This document shows positions 46,761 through 58,639 of a stretch of DNA of 64,000 nucleotides, one piece after another. Position 1 is the first letter of the stretch, and every line of letters begins with the position of its first letter. Below the pieces are notes generated by a model, which was not told the DNA's origin, ran no database searches, and worked only from the letters and a program-made list of their open reading frames with translations. The stretch is taken from positions 7,823,601-7,887,600 of the forward strand of contig CM073322.1 of NCBI GenBank assembly GCA_037043015.1, read 5' to 3'. Source of the DNA: Bryum argenteum. Lineage: Eukaryota; Streptophyta; Bryopsida; Bryales; Bryaceae. A program made the translations under genes and the position numbers.

Positions 46761-48054
46761 CCAGGATAGCTTTTATTCATTGTGAGCTTATCGACAGATT
46801 GTATGGTGACTTTTACTGTGATTCCTCGAATAACTGACGGCCACCGCACAACTGCAGACGGCTGGTTCAGGTGCCGGTCCGTCGGACAGCTGCCGCCTGA
46901 TTGAACAATGGATACTTACATTTTGAACGGCGTAAATAAGATCCTGTGGACAATCCAACGGTTTCAAAAGTTACTAGTGACCGGGTTTATTCCCCCCTAG
47001 GATACAGCGTTCAGATGTCCTTGTCTGGGGACACACTTGAGCCCCTCAAACGTCTGATTTGACAATCTTGGGCTAGATCCAATTTTCGAAATCTAGGTTT
47101 TTTGAAAATATTCTTCACATATGTAAATTATGGGCTTTTAATTGAGGAATTCTATGATTGAGAAGTCCATAACTAAAGTAAAAGTTCATATTGCCATGAT
47201 AATATTTTTTCTTTCTTCTATATACTACAACCTTGAAGAATATAAATTTGCTAGCCCTCTATCTTCATATGTTCACTTCTAGACTAGACTATGCATCTGA
47301 CCTACTGCTTCCTTGAGAAGTAACAAGTCAGTTTCACAATTCACAATAGTTGTCGAATGTAGAGATCTATGTTAACCCCTAAAGTGGCAAGAGGCCAAAA
47401 TATAGCCGTATTGACTTTGGTCAGCCTACGACTTACTATATTTGAATTGTGTGATGGTAGAGTTTTTTTATGCCTTTCCAACAAGACCACTCATGCTCTA
47501 ATTTCTATATTCTTGAAGAGATATCACTCTCAAAGTTTGTATTAATACAGTATTGGGGCAGGCCCAAAAGTGCAGGACATGACTTGCACCGGCAGAAACT
47601 CCCCGTTTCCTGAGTTTCGCTTGTGAGTTTCGCAAAACATAGCAAAGTGTCTTAGCTATCACCCGTAGTGTAAGTATCTAATTTCACTTGCAAATCATCT
47701 ATTCTGAATCTGATGGATCATCTAAAACTCTTCAATTCATGTCGTCACGCTACCTTGCAATAGTGCAGAATCGCGAATGAGTTTCGCAAAACAAAACGAG
47801 CTCTAGCTAGCCTCTTGAAGTCATATGTCCCCTGAACCTGATCGAACACGTAAAACTGTTCAGTTCCCTTCTTTGCTATTATGCTTTACAATTTGAATTG
47901 CCAGTTTGAGTTTCACACCAAAACTATCTGTCTTGCTTCTCTTATCCACTTGCACATTCTTGGTAATCATTTATTACTTCTTCGTCATTCTGCTTCCTAG
48001 TTAGTGCAAACTCGCTTTGATAGTTCCAAAAAAACTAAAAATCAAACTATCAAA
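46761..48054. other. Non-coding spacer
   Basis: No gene is supported. The word GAGTTTCGCAAAACA occurs twice (about 47625 and 47780), but no longer repeat is built from it. Confidence 0.4.
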
Positions 48055-48432
48055 TCAAGCAGTTCTGTCGGTGTAGCTTCTCACTTCGTACGTCACACTG
48101 ATCCGCTTTCTTGAATTTGAGCCTACTACTTGAAAAGTAACACATTCTAAATCTGCACTGTTGTCACTTCCATTGCTTTCGATTTTCAAATCTCGCATGT
48201 CGTCATTGATCAAATGCAAGCCTGTTGGGTGGTTCATAGCTGAACGATTTATCAAGAAGGACGTATCGTATAAGTCAAGTGTAAAGGCGTAGGTCGTATT
48301 TGTTGGAATGATTTGACTGGAATGATTGTTAGAATTTGAAGAGAATGTGGTAGTGAGAATTGGAAGAGATATGCTGACGAACTTCAGCGACCAAGGGTAC
48401 TTTAATTTGGAGGCTGTAACGCTGATGTGCAT
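48055..48432 (-). CDS. Hypothetical 125-residue protein or exon
   Basis: One open frame with balanced composition and alternating hydrophobic and polar stretches (ASKLKYPWSLKFVSISLPIL, TTYAFTLDLYDTSFLINRS, CVTFQVVGSN, RISVTYEV), suggesting a beta-rich fold. No signal peptide is seen. I do not recognise a family. It is downstream, on the same strand, of the receptor-kinase relic at 49.3-49.9 kb, but shows no kinase or GUB_WAK similarity. It could be an exon of a spliced gene. Confidence 0.4.
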   Translation of the reverse strand: MHISVTASKLKYPWSLKFVSISLPILTTTFSSNSNNHSSQIIPTNTTYAFTLDLYDTSFLINRSAMNHPTGLHLINDDMRDLKIESNGSDNSADLECVTFQVVGSNSRKRISVTYEVRSYTDRTA

Positions 48433-49323
48433 GTGCTAGTCTCGTGGCAGCGGAGGAGCCAGTGATCGGCGAGGTGCGGAAGGGACCGACCTGGGTGGAG
48501 TAGTCTAGAGAGTAGACGAGGAATGCGTGACTTTATTATGATTTTATAATCACTTCATGTATTTTATAACGCGTGACTTGCAATCAATCATTGCGTGCTA
48601 CATATAAATGGTGGTCTGGTCTCGTGAAAACGCCGAGGGGAGTGCTCAATAATGGCTCAAATTTCGAATTTCTGATTTATAGTGCAGTAAATAGTGTAAG
48701 TAAATTTTGTGCATTGGGAAAGTGAATGAAAGGGTAGTAAAAGTTTGGACTCTTCCATGATTTACTATGAATCTTTGAATGCACTCTCATAGGAGTTTCT
48801 AATTTTGCAACCTGAAATGTTTGCCGTGGGTACATCCTACTATTATGTGAATTGCGTGAAGAAACTATTATGTATCTCTATTATGTAACTTTTGGTAAGA
48901 GAGCCTAGTGCTCCATTAGTGATACCACTCTTGTTTTGAGCTCTCTCCCTTAGCCTAAGGCAAATGGTTCTAACCAATGCTCCAAGTGGATAGCGCTTCT
49001 GAAGAATTCAAGCTTTGTTCTCTTCTACAGGCCTGGTATGTTAACCCTTAAAAGCCCAAGCAAACTGAAGGGGCTTTTTCTCCAACAAAAATCTGCTCTT
49101 TAGCTCTCACTGTACTCAAATTTTTCACTTATATTTTGATGTTAAACTGGTCACTTTCTTACGGTGCATTCAAAGAGTGAAGTTTTACAATTCAAATCAC
49201 AATTTTATAAGTGATTTTGTGCTTTGAAAGGATTGTGGTAGGTAGGTTGGGGTTGTACATAACCTTGTAGGAGGTTGCAAGCTCATCGTTGATTGGTTCA
49301 TTCATGATGCCCAAGTTCAAAAA

Positions 49324-49900
49324 GTGCACTGTTCATGGTACATGCCGATCAAGGCATTTAAGATGATTACTCCACAAGCAATCCCCTGCCTATCGGAGCC
49401 ATGGCAAACAAAGAGCCATGGCTTCAGTTGGCTAATATATGAGGCTCCGAATCTTGAAAACAGTTACTTGACTCCGGTCATGGCATGGAAACTCGGGTCG
49501 TTCAAAAGCTACACTAACATACATACAAGTGAACGGAATCTTAGGTAGCTTAATTGTCGGTGAAACATGGTACTGCAGATGATGAAATCGCCAGCTAAAG
49601 CTAGTGATCTGTTAATTCGGTCGTTCGATTGATTTCCTTCTTCGAGGATTGCTTATTAACTCAGAACCCTACGAATTAAATAGGCTGTGCAGTGGAGAAA
49701 GTCACTAGAGTGCCGTGAACTGAGTGTCTGGGTCCTATCAGTACTAGAACTGCACCTTCAACTACTGATGATTCTCTATATGCACAAAGAAGTGCGAACC
49801 TTACCGACACTGATCGGGAAAGACAGTCTTAAATTTAAGAACGGCTCCTCACCACATCGGTTCAAGCAGTCAATTTTCAATAGTTTCTGATCGCTCTGAT
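49324..49900 (-). pseudogene. Relic of a fourth WAK-like gene (5' end only)
   Basis: The minus strand from the ATG at 49402 aligns with the signal-peptide start of copies A-C (ATGGCT..., GATTGCTTGTG.AGTAA, AATGC.TTGATC, GCATGTACCATG), but has lost two bases and hits an early TAA. Upstream, 49480-49560 matches the AAAAGCTACAC..ACATAC..GTG..GGAATCTTAG stretch before the other genes, and 49750-49790 matches CTGCACCTTC..AC..TGATG.TTCTC. The ectodomain and kinase exons are absent. Divergence is much greater than among A-C. Confidence 0.7.
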
Positions 49901-51154
49901 TGATCATTGTACTTCTGATCAGCTGCCTGCTTCCAGCCATCCTCTCAGTCTCAAGTTCTCAGTTCCCTTCGCATATACATTACTCGTTTCCGAGAGTACT
50001 ACATGCATTTGCTTATAATGATCGTGGGAACAGGGTGCACATAATGGAGGGGAGTCTTCGACGCGCTTCTGAAGCAGCCACAAGTATCTTCTTAGATTTT
50101 TCAATGATGCTTTTGTCAGAAAACTTATTATACGGTTACCAAACCACCTTTCCATAGGTTGATCTGATAATATCTTGTTATTATTGAGGGATGGAGTACG
50201 ATTATTCTTGTCTTTTGCAAGGGGAGTCAATAGGTAGTGGCTCAGTAAGGTTGGACTACCTAAAAGCGCCAGGGGACCTAAAATGGCGCTTTACCTCATT
50301 TGTAGATTGTGAAAATACAGATGTACCTCATTTGTATATAACGCTTATGGGTCAAACCTTACTTAGCACTTTGGAATTTTGTATAAAATTCACAAATGCG
50401 AATTACATGTTGTAAATTTTTGCAATCCTCCTGAAAACCTATTTCGAATGTGGTCATAATTTTATTTTGAGTTTACTAGTGCTAAAAATAGGTCAGATCT
50501 CTTAAGTTGGTGCTTATAAGACACTCAACCTTAAGTCAGTATACCCACTGCTCCTTGTGCAATCAAAACATACAAATCTAGCGGAGCTATAAGGTAGCGA
50601 CACCCATAACCGTCCCAGTAAGCAAATATGGTTGGTTACAACCACCAAGGAAGCTTGAAAAAAATATCTACAGATTAGCAATTGGGAGTGAAAAATACTT
50701 GCTTTGAGAGATGAGGTTTTGTGACGAGCATGAATTTATAAGAATATTTCAAAGTACAAAATAAATATACTTATATGCTTGTCCATAGGTGGAGCTAAAA
50801 ATGACCACCACTGAAGTGTTTGTTGTCCTGTAACGGCTTAAAACCAAGAAAGGTAGTTCCTATAAAAGTTAAACGGGGAATTGAAAAACGTCCCACAGTA
50901 GTTCAAAATTCCAAGCTGTGGATAAACAAGAACTACCATTAAAACATTCATTAAAACACTATGCACTTTACACCATGACATACAACATCCATTTCCAACC
51001 AATCAGCACTAAAGCACGCTTTGATGTACACCCATTACCGTCCCTTTTTCACAGCAGTCAGCTATGGGGTCTGAAAAGGTCGGCAATAGGTACAATTGTA
51101 GGTCACGCCAATGGGGACAGGGATGCTTATGGGTGTCGCTACCTTAGTGAAGAA
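49901..51154. other. Non-coding spacer
   Basis: Short chance frames only. Nothing supported. Confidence 0.4.
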
Positions 51155-51370
51155 CCCCAATTCTGTTAAAATGGCGTTATTCTGCAAAATGTTACTTCTC
51201 AACTTTGTGTATGACGGCCCCAAAACCACATGACAATAATTACTGAATTCAAAGGTGATATTACACATTATGAGTGATTTAACAACCTACACCATTGTGT
51301 AGGCATGCAAATGCAAGTTTTAGTGTGACAAAATGACACATGGTAGACTGCCATTTTAAGAGAATTGAGG
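51155..51370. mobile_element. MITE with CCATTTTAAC ends (copy 2)
   Basis: 216 bp, beginning CCCCAATTCTGTTAAAATGG and ending CCATTTTAAGAGAATTGAGG. The ends match the element at 15401-15650, but most of the interior differs. Confidence 0.7.
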
Positions 51371-52238
51371 TTGGACAAACTTTGTAGATTGATGTAGAGG
51401 TGTGACTTTGCACAATATTGGTGTATTTTCTTATTTGTGGAGAAGCGCATATGTCATGTACTCGATAGACTGCCATATTTGATCGAATTTTGTGTGAAAA
51501 GTGGGTAAGAAATGTAAGGATTAGTTCTTATTTCACTTTTAGGCAACAATGCCATATTTAACTAGATCTAGACTCATTTAGGAAATCTAGATTGAAATGT
51601 AATTTGGATTTTTTAATATTGTGAAATGGAAAAATGCTTTTCAAAATCCACTAAATATATAGAAGTTTCTGTATATTCTCACGAAATCTCCCAATTTACA
51701 TTTTCAAAATCGGTATTCATGATGTTATGCATTATTTAAGTATATATGGACTTTGACGTGATTTATGGACAGAGAATGGTGCGTAGGGATCGGGAGATAG
51801 CTCCATCATCAACACAGAATATGAAAAAAGAAGTAATTGCAGACGAAAAGTACATGAAAAATACAAAATACACGAAGAAAAACGGAATGTCATAGTCTAC
51901 GTATTGATTTGTTTAGAGCATCCTCCGATGCTAATTTTGTGATAGTAGTATACAATCTAAAGCAATGATGATTGAATGAGATGAGCAAAGCCTGTGGAAC
52001 AATAGAGAATCCGAGGGAATTCAACAAGAGTGATAACCTCAATAGACCCGGGTGAGTAATTATGAATTGGAATTTTGAACGACTGTGTGAATTCCACCCA
52101 GCGTGGAATTGAAGGGCAATGATCTATACAAGTTCAGAACATTCTCGAATACATTCATGTAATTGAAGAAGTATCAATGGGGAGATCCACCGATGCAACC
52201 CTCGACGGCAATGTGGTCGTCAAAAGACTGCGAAGATC
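51371..52238. other. Non-coding spacer
   Basis: AT-rich, with no supported feature. Confidence 0.4.
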
Positions 52239-52871
52239 TTAACTTCTATCTACTCTTGTACAATACAGTTGCTGTCTAAGCTCGCAAAAGCCGGCGACGA
52301 TACTTTCCATCCATCTCAGAGTTGGCGAGAAACTTGCTAACACTTTGATAAGAAGAAAGAGGCAAAATGAAGGGCAACAACGCCGTGGAGATATTAGGGA
52401 TGATGTTCCGAGAATTAGGAAAGTCCATCTCCCCCTTCCAAGACTTCGGGAAATGTAACAAAGACAAATCACCGTTCCGCCTATTCCTCCATTGGCGTCA
52501 TCAACCATTAGTATGCGATCGGGACGGCAAACTCTCTAAGTCGGGTGATCTTTCGTTAAGCGGAGCATAAGTTTTTGGCGATAAGGTACGATCGGATTGT
52601 GGCACTTATTCCGTCCATAGACGAATAATAGCTTCGCTCGAATGTCATGGGGAAGCAAATAGTCAATAACAAGACGTAGTCGACCTATAGGCATAGCGGA
52701 CCAGATGCCAACATGAAAGTGCTTTAGGAGAATCCGAAGGAAAGAATGCAGCCCGGGCCGTCGACGGATTCTCTTTAAGTCGAACTGAGATGGGTGACTT
52801 CCTCCATAATCTTGAAGCAAAGGACACCGTTGGATCGAGAACACAATCACGTTCGCATAAATACGACACAT
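52239..52871 (-). pseudogene. Degenerate FCP1-like HAD domain (second copy)
   Basis: From 52871 the minus strand reads VIVFSIQRCPLLQDYGG at the place of motif I, but the D-x-D/N catalytic pair is gone (SIQR). The fold continues with LLKHFHVGIWSAM (motif II position), IDYLLPHDIRAKLLFVYGR and, after an in-frame TAG at about 52536, DRILMVDDANGG (the D-D of motif IV). It then shifts frame to HFPKSWKGEMDF, comparable to HPRSWAGSQD in the neighbouring gene. A paralogous remnant of 53480-57218 is the best reading. The phrase GTAGACCACCCTCAA occurs in DNA near both copies (52960 and 53448), consistent with local duplication. Confidence 0.65.
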
Positions 52872-53479
52872 TCAGAAAATGTTAGCAAAAGAGATTAGGG
52901 TTACAAGTAGAGGAAGAATATCGGGGAGATCCGTCTCGCTGTAAGGACAGACAATCCGGGTAGACCACCCTCAACGATTAGAAAAGGATGATGTCGAACA
53001 AAGTGAAACGTTTTGTATGATGTTTGAAGGTTCTAAGTAAACATACATAGATATGGATAACCAAGTGGCATACGAAATGAATGACCAAGTGTAATTAGAG
53101 AAAACTATCATTAATGCCACTTACAAGCATTAGTGTCAAATGATATGGTCCAATCTACTCATCGGGGATCGCCCCATGTAACAATGCGGATCTTTGCTTA
53201 TGGAGAATCGCTCCGAAAAAACAATTACGGTGCTAGTTGGGCCGACGATCGTCGTCTTGGGAACGAAATGACAAAGAATGAAAGGTATGGGGCGGTCGAC
53301 CCATGGATGTCCCAATACGATCATTTAGAAGTAGTATAGCACAAAATAGAATCATGCACAAGAGACATATGCGAAGTTCGAACGTAAAGAGTTATTTTTA
53401 CGTAACATGTTGAGGACTTTACGAGCGTCCTCTTCGACGACGGCGGTAGACCACCCTCAAGTGGGTTGTTCATGACAAA

Positions 53480-56400
53480 TTAAAACCGTAGACCCGAATG
53501 AAAAAGTCTTTGTAGCCAGGGCTTCAGGACGGAAAGTAAAAAGGTGTCCTGACTTCCTGCCCAAGAACGAGGGTGTATCGCCGAGTGATTGGTATTCAAG
53601 ATGCACTTCAGCGGAGTGTCGTCAATCAAGAGAATACGATCTGTGGAACTTAAAGAAAGACGACTCTGGACGACACGTAAATCCTTAAGCAAGAGGGGCT
53701 TATTAGTTGCCACCATGTAGGTCGAAGGCGTGCAGTCCTCTTGGGACAGCAGGAAAATCGCATCTGGTCGGAAGGAGCAACCTTTTGTGATTTTGCTGAC
53801 CATGTCTTTCACATTCTTCATGGTGGCGGAACTCCAAATGACAATAGATGCATTGGTATGAACGAAATTCAGAAGCTCTGTACAGCCCGGTCTTGGAAAT
53901 ACAGGCCTCCTTCCCTTTTTAGAAAATTCGCCCCTCCAACAGAGCAACCCATTCAGGTCAAACACAACTATGTATTGCGGTGGTAGTACCTTGGCTTTTT
54001 CTTCGACTGTCTTGGGCTTCTCGAGCGCCGTTGAGAGCCTCCCTACAATGATTCATCTATTAAGTTAGAGGAAGAAATGTGGTTTGACTTATACCGGATT
54101 TAAGGAAGGAAGGACAGATTAGTATGTAGAGCATGTTGAGCTAAGAAAAATATATCTAACTAGAATGGAGGTAAGCAAAAATAACCTACGTACCCTTATT
54201 ATCATGACACTCTTTATCTCGCTCCACAGGACTAACCACACTTGGTCCAGCGTATGATACCGGGCGATCAAGCGATGGCACACTTACATGTGGACCTTGC
54301 TCGACCTGGTAACCAGTATTAGTTAATTGCAGAAGCAGACGTTCAAATGCCTTAGGAAGTACAATATATTTAGAGACATCATGTTTAGAATAGAAATACA
54401 AAGAGGGACGCTACAAAAGGCTCTTGAAATCATTACCTCTTGAATAGCCTGTCTTGTAGACTTCCGCATGACCTTTGAGGCCACCAATTCCGAGGCCACG
54501 TTCTCCGAAGGACATCTCAGATTCTCTCTAGCTTCACCTTCCACATCCAGTTCAGTCGGCGTTCTCGTTGATTCGTCCACAGTCGATTGTTTGGTTGAAC
54601 AGACAACCATCGACAGAATCTGTAAAGGATCCTCACGAAGCCTGTCGTATTGATCCGGGGCAGGTGGCACAACTGTAACTGAAGCATCGACCACAGGTAC
54701 AGCAACATCTATACCCGAACATCCGAGAAGTACCGGAGACTCGTTATCGGTATCCGCATCAAGAACAACAGGGGAAACCCGTGCTTCTAAGCATTGAACC
54801 TTTTCCACTGAAGTCATCGGACGACCCCCCGATGATAGATGTGAACTCCCCGAGCCGAGTACGTCCGAGTAATCAGAAAGGTTGCTGCGACCCACCTCCA
54901 GAAGACGGTCCGGCACGGTCGCCTCATCATGGCCCACGAATTCCTGAACTCTTCCTCCATCCGAATGCGAAGGAGACGGGTTGCGGAAGGGACTCATCTG
55001 AACCAGGTCAACTAAGGAGTCTTTCATGCATGGGTCCAATGCCAGTTCACAGTCGACCGCAGCATCTTTGTATGGTAGTAGATGTTGACTTTCAGACTCC
55101 AGAGTTTGGATGGGGCGATCCACCGATGGGTCTTCTGACCTGGAAACTACAGAATTCAGTGCACCTGATTCCACCCGCTCTGAATCGCGGAGGTCTGCAT
55201 CGGGTTGAACATTCTCCGAGTCTATGTCCTCAGCAATTTCATTGTGGACGTGTGTTGTGTCTTCGAGTAGAGGCTGGCTGGGAGAACTTGCTGATTCGAT
55301 TAGGTCAGGAGTGTGGACACGAGCAACGACCGAAGGAGGGGCAGAATTACGTCCGACAATATCCACGGACTTCCTCTTCTTTGAAGGGACGTTGACCTGT
55401 ATTGAAGCCGTATGAGCGAGCTCGTCACCGATTGACTGAAAACGGTGCAGATCAAAGGCAAGAAGGTTTTTTGGAATCCTTGAACATCGACTGTGGTCCG
55501 CATACTTAGAAGCTAAAAACACTAAATCCGAATACCCAGAGCCAGGCAAGTGAGCCCAGGAGATGGCATCAGTGAGATCAGCATCATACTCAGGAAGATC
55601 CCCGACATACACATTCTCATACACGATCATTTCCTGCACGACAAGATTATTATCTTGAAATTTGGATGTCTATGAAATTATTGAGGAAGTATGTAATTAA
55701 TTCGTTCTGATTGAGGTAACTATAAGTTTAATAGCAGCGCAGTATAGTTCATTGTCATACCGTGTTTGATTCCCTCTGAGAACCACCAACTTCGTCATCA
55801 GCAGTAGACTCAAATCCCAGAGACCGTGCAGCTGCCGGCTTGCTAGAAGTCGAAGCCTCGATCGGTGCAGACGCATCTTCAGCAGCTTCGACGTCATCGA
55901 CTTGTGCCGATACCTGACGGTCGCCATCATGTGCACGATCCTCGTCGGTATCGTCGGCGTCACCCCGAGCATCACCTTCGGGAGGGTCATCGTCATCGCT
56001 GGAACTGGAACTGATATCTTCAAGAAGTTGTGCCAGACGTCTGCTGGATCCTGCGCTTGCATCTTTCATCATGACGTCCCACATTTTTCTTGCAAGTTGA
56101 GTGGAGGGAGCGATCGCATCGGCGTTGTTGACAAACTCCAATACAGTTGCAGTGTTCGTCTGTGCAAGATGAACATGGGGACATCGGTCGGTCGCCCCAT
56201 AGCATGATTAGTAGATGCAATGAAAAAGTAACAGAGATACAAATCAGAGACATCGGTCGATCGCCCCATAGTATGATAAGCAGAGGCAGGGGAGAAAAAA
56301 CAGAAAAGCAAATTCAGTGTCGCGAGGGAAAAAATAGATTCTTACCAATCCAATATTCGTGATGTTCGGTCCACCATGGACATTGACCAATAGTACATTG

Positions 56401-57218
56401 TCCCTAATGAAAGACTTGAGCATCTCCCTAGTAGTGCTGAGATTCAAGCACGGCTCGCCAGGACGTTGCCACTCTCGGTCCACAATATCCTTCATCCACA
56501 CTCTCGCTCGATATACTCCTTCCAAGGAATTCCCCGTAGAATTTTTCTTCGACATCATCCAGTAGTCGAAGGCCTCTTGCCTACGCGATTCGGGGTTCTT
56601 CGCAAAGACAAAGACTATGTATGCAACATAGTCTCGTCCGATGCTGCTTGAAGGGAAATTGTCATCTGGGCAAGGAATGTAGTGAACGACGTGGTAGTCC
56701 CAGGCCTGCGAATTAAGTCTTGCGGACCGCGTATGAATCTCTTTCACAACTTCCACCATGCCGTCAAGGTCCGTCACAATGATAGCCGCTGCTACACAAG
56801 TGATGCGCTTCTTGTCGTCGAGCTCCTCGCAGACATCAAAAATGCCAGTAAGTCTTCTGCCCTCCATAAGTCTAGCCTTAGTCTTGCCTTCAAAAGTGAT
56901 GAAGCAGAAGACGAAAAACAGAACCTTGAGTTCTCTGTCAGCTATCCACTGTATGGTCACTTCTTCCTGGATAGCTAAATTGAGATCTCCCCTGAGCCAA
57001 TCAAAACTCCGGCACTTGTATGATTTTCTGAAGAGTTCTTGAGGAGTCTGATCGACAGGAGCCTCTTTAATTGGCAAAGAGCTACACAAAGAGTGCATAA
57101 TTGGCAAAGAGCTACACAAAGCTATGGCGGAGGAGTAAAAACAATAAGAAAAAAGAGCAAACTGTTGAGAAGGAGAAGGAATGATTAGGAAGGAATTGGA
57201 ATGATCATTGAGCTCCAT
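53480..57218 (-). CDS. Large FCP1/NIF-like HAD-domain protein
   Basis: Five exons with GT-AG borders and compatible phases: 57218-56346, 56159-55761, 55633-54437, 54305-54194 and 54042-53480, giving 1047 residues. Residues 1-291 (unrecognised) include ITCVAAAIIVTDLDGMVEVV and DYVAYIVFVFAKNP. Residues 292-424 end in an acidic Ser/Asp run (SSSSSDDDDPPEGD). Residues 425-823 are long, Ser/Asp-rich and probably disordered, with a nuclear-signal-like PSKKRK. The C-terminal HAD domain has motif I FDLNGLLC (nucleophile Asp about 889, second acid replaced by Asn as in some plant members), motif II IVIWSSA (about 927), a Lys near 975-980 and DDTP near 1001. FCP1/NIF proteins dephosphorylate Ser/Thr, classically the RNA polymerase II tail. 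Asn for Asp may lower activity. A later start at Met 41 is possible because residues 34-50 repeat CSSLPI. Confidence 0.75.
56177..56290. repeat. Short tandem duplication in intron 1 of the FCP1-like gene
   Basis: ACATCGGTCGGTCGCCCCAT, AGCATGATTAG and GCAATGAAAAAG recur about 70 bases on as ACATCGGTCGATCGCCCCAT, AGTATGATAAG and GCAGGGGAGAAAA. Similar words occur at 53157-53180 and 55110-55130. Confidence 0.65.
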
Positions 57219-58439
57219 TCTCCCATGTATAAATATTGTATAGATACAATCAGTTAACTAGGAGCTAACTAAAGTAAAGTAATAGATATGTTATCAAGAT
57301 ACTAAGTAGAAAAGTAGAGACTAGTAGTTCTAGAGAGAATGGATAATATCACAACACTCCTCCTCAACTGAGGAACACCTCACACTTAGTAGTTAGATGG
57401 GCATGGTATGGATTTTCAAAATAAGATAATGTGAATTCTTGAAAAATTACAAAAGTGATTTATGTCAAGTTTTGATTTTAGTTCAAGAAGAAAAACCTTT
57501 AACATGATTTTCCATAATAAGTAGGATCAAATTATGGAAAACATACCATCTTGTAGTGCATGTTATTCTAATTTTGTTACAATATTTTAAAATTTTCTTG
57601 TGTTAATTTTGGATTTTTAATTGAATTTCAAGAGAAAAAATTGCAAAATTATTTTTAAAATGTTAATGATGAATATGATGAATCCAACCGTATAGATGTT
57701 ATCTTCACATTGGCATTTACAACTTTGTTTTGTATATCAAATCCATTTTCGTTTTCCATCAATCATTTTATAACAAATCTTTGAAAACAGTGTGGAATGA
57801 GGACCTTAAAGGATTTATTCTTTTACACGTTTTGTAGGTTTCTTCTTTTAATCGTTTCTTTTTTCTAATCTTATGTTTTCAAAAAAATTGATCTTTTAGA
57901 ATTTGTGTTGTTATATTTTATATTGTATATTTTGTGTATATTCCTCAATTTTACAACTCCATATCCTAGTTTTTATTGTTTTTTCTTTTTTATTTTAAAT
58001 TGTGCCATTTTTTAAAATTTTTTTTTGGAAGTAAAATAGATGAATAGGTTCAACTAATTTTCTTAATACGGACATTCAATTAATGCATTAAGGTGTAGAT
58101 ATTGAGGTGCAAGAAGGTGGGGGTGGGGTAGAATGTACACTTGGACAGTCCTTTTGGACACCCCAATGGGGCCATCACCTCTAAATTTGATAACAGTATC
58201 GAAATGCTTTTAACCAAAGAGGATGATGTGTAAATATGCAATACATGATAAGTATGGCGATTGTAATTGCAAAAGGTAGATATTTAATGGCCCCACCAGT
58301 TTCAGTTTGTAGCTGGTCACTGTTTAAACAGGCAAAGTTGTTTCCTGCGTTATAAACGGTGGACGACAACTGCATGGTAACTTCTGCCTCGCCTCACTGC
58401 TCACAATGACGTGGCTCAACGAGGTAGAGGGGGAGTAGC
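57219..58439. other. AT-rich 5' flank of the FCP1-like gene
   Basis: It presumably contains the promoter just upstream of 57218 (TATAAATATTG on the plus strand near 57228). Further out it is very AT-rich, with no gene. Confidence 0.4.
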
Positions 58440-58616
58440 TAAACTAGATAAAGGGGAGTGCGAGTTGACGCAAGAACAGATGGGGAACGCCAAACGTAGC
58501 TCGAACGTGGCTACAGTGCCACTGTTGACAGAAATTTAAGCCCTCACACCGAAACGTAGTTCGGTTTCATGACGTAGCTTTTCTGCCGTAGCTTCCATAC
58601 AGAAATTCTAGTAGTG
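58440..58616. mobile_element. Solitary CACTA-like terminus
   Basis: Read on the minus strand from 58616, it begins CACTACTAGAATTTCTGTAT, sharing its first 11 bases with the big CACTA element. Inside are at least four spaced variants of ACGTAGCT or CCGTAGCT, which look like subterminal repeats. No matching opposite end was seen upstream, so it is a truncated copy or a non-autonomous relative. Confidence 0.55.
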
Positions 58617-58639
58617 TATTAATATATGGCATAATAGTC

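Noticed and set aside
49900..51150. Search for kinase exons belonging to the 49.3 kb relic
   Set aside because: No HRD, DFG or glycine-loop coding could be found on either strand in the surrounding spacers.
54781..55395. 204-residue plus-strand frame
   Set aside because: Entirely antisense to exon 3 of the FCP1-like gene, whose splice-consistent model is much stronger.
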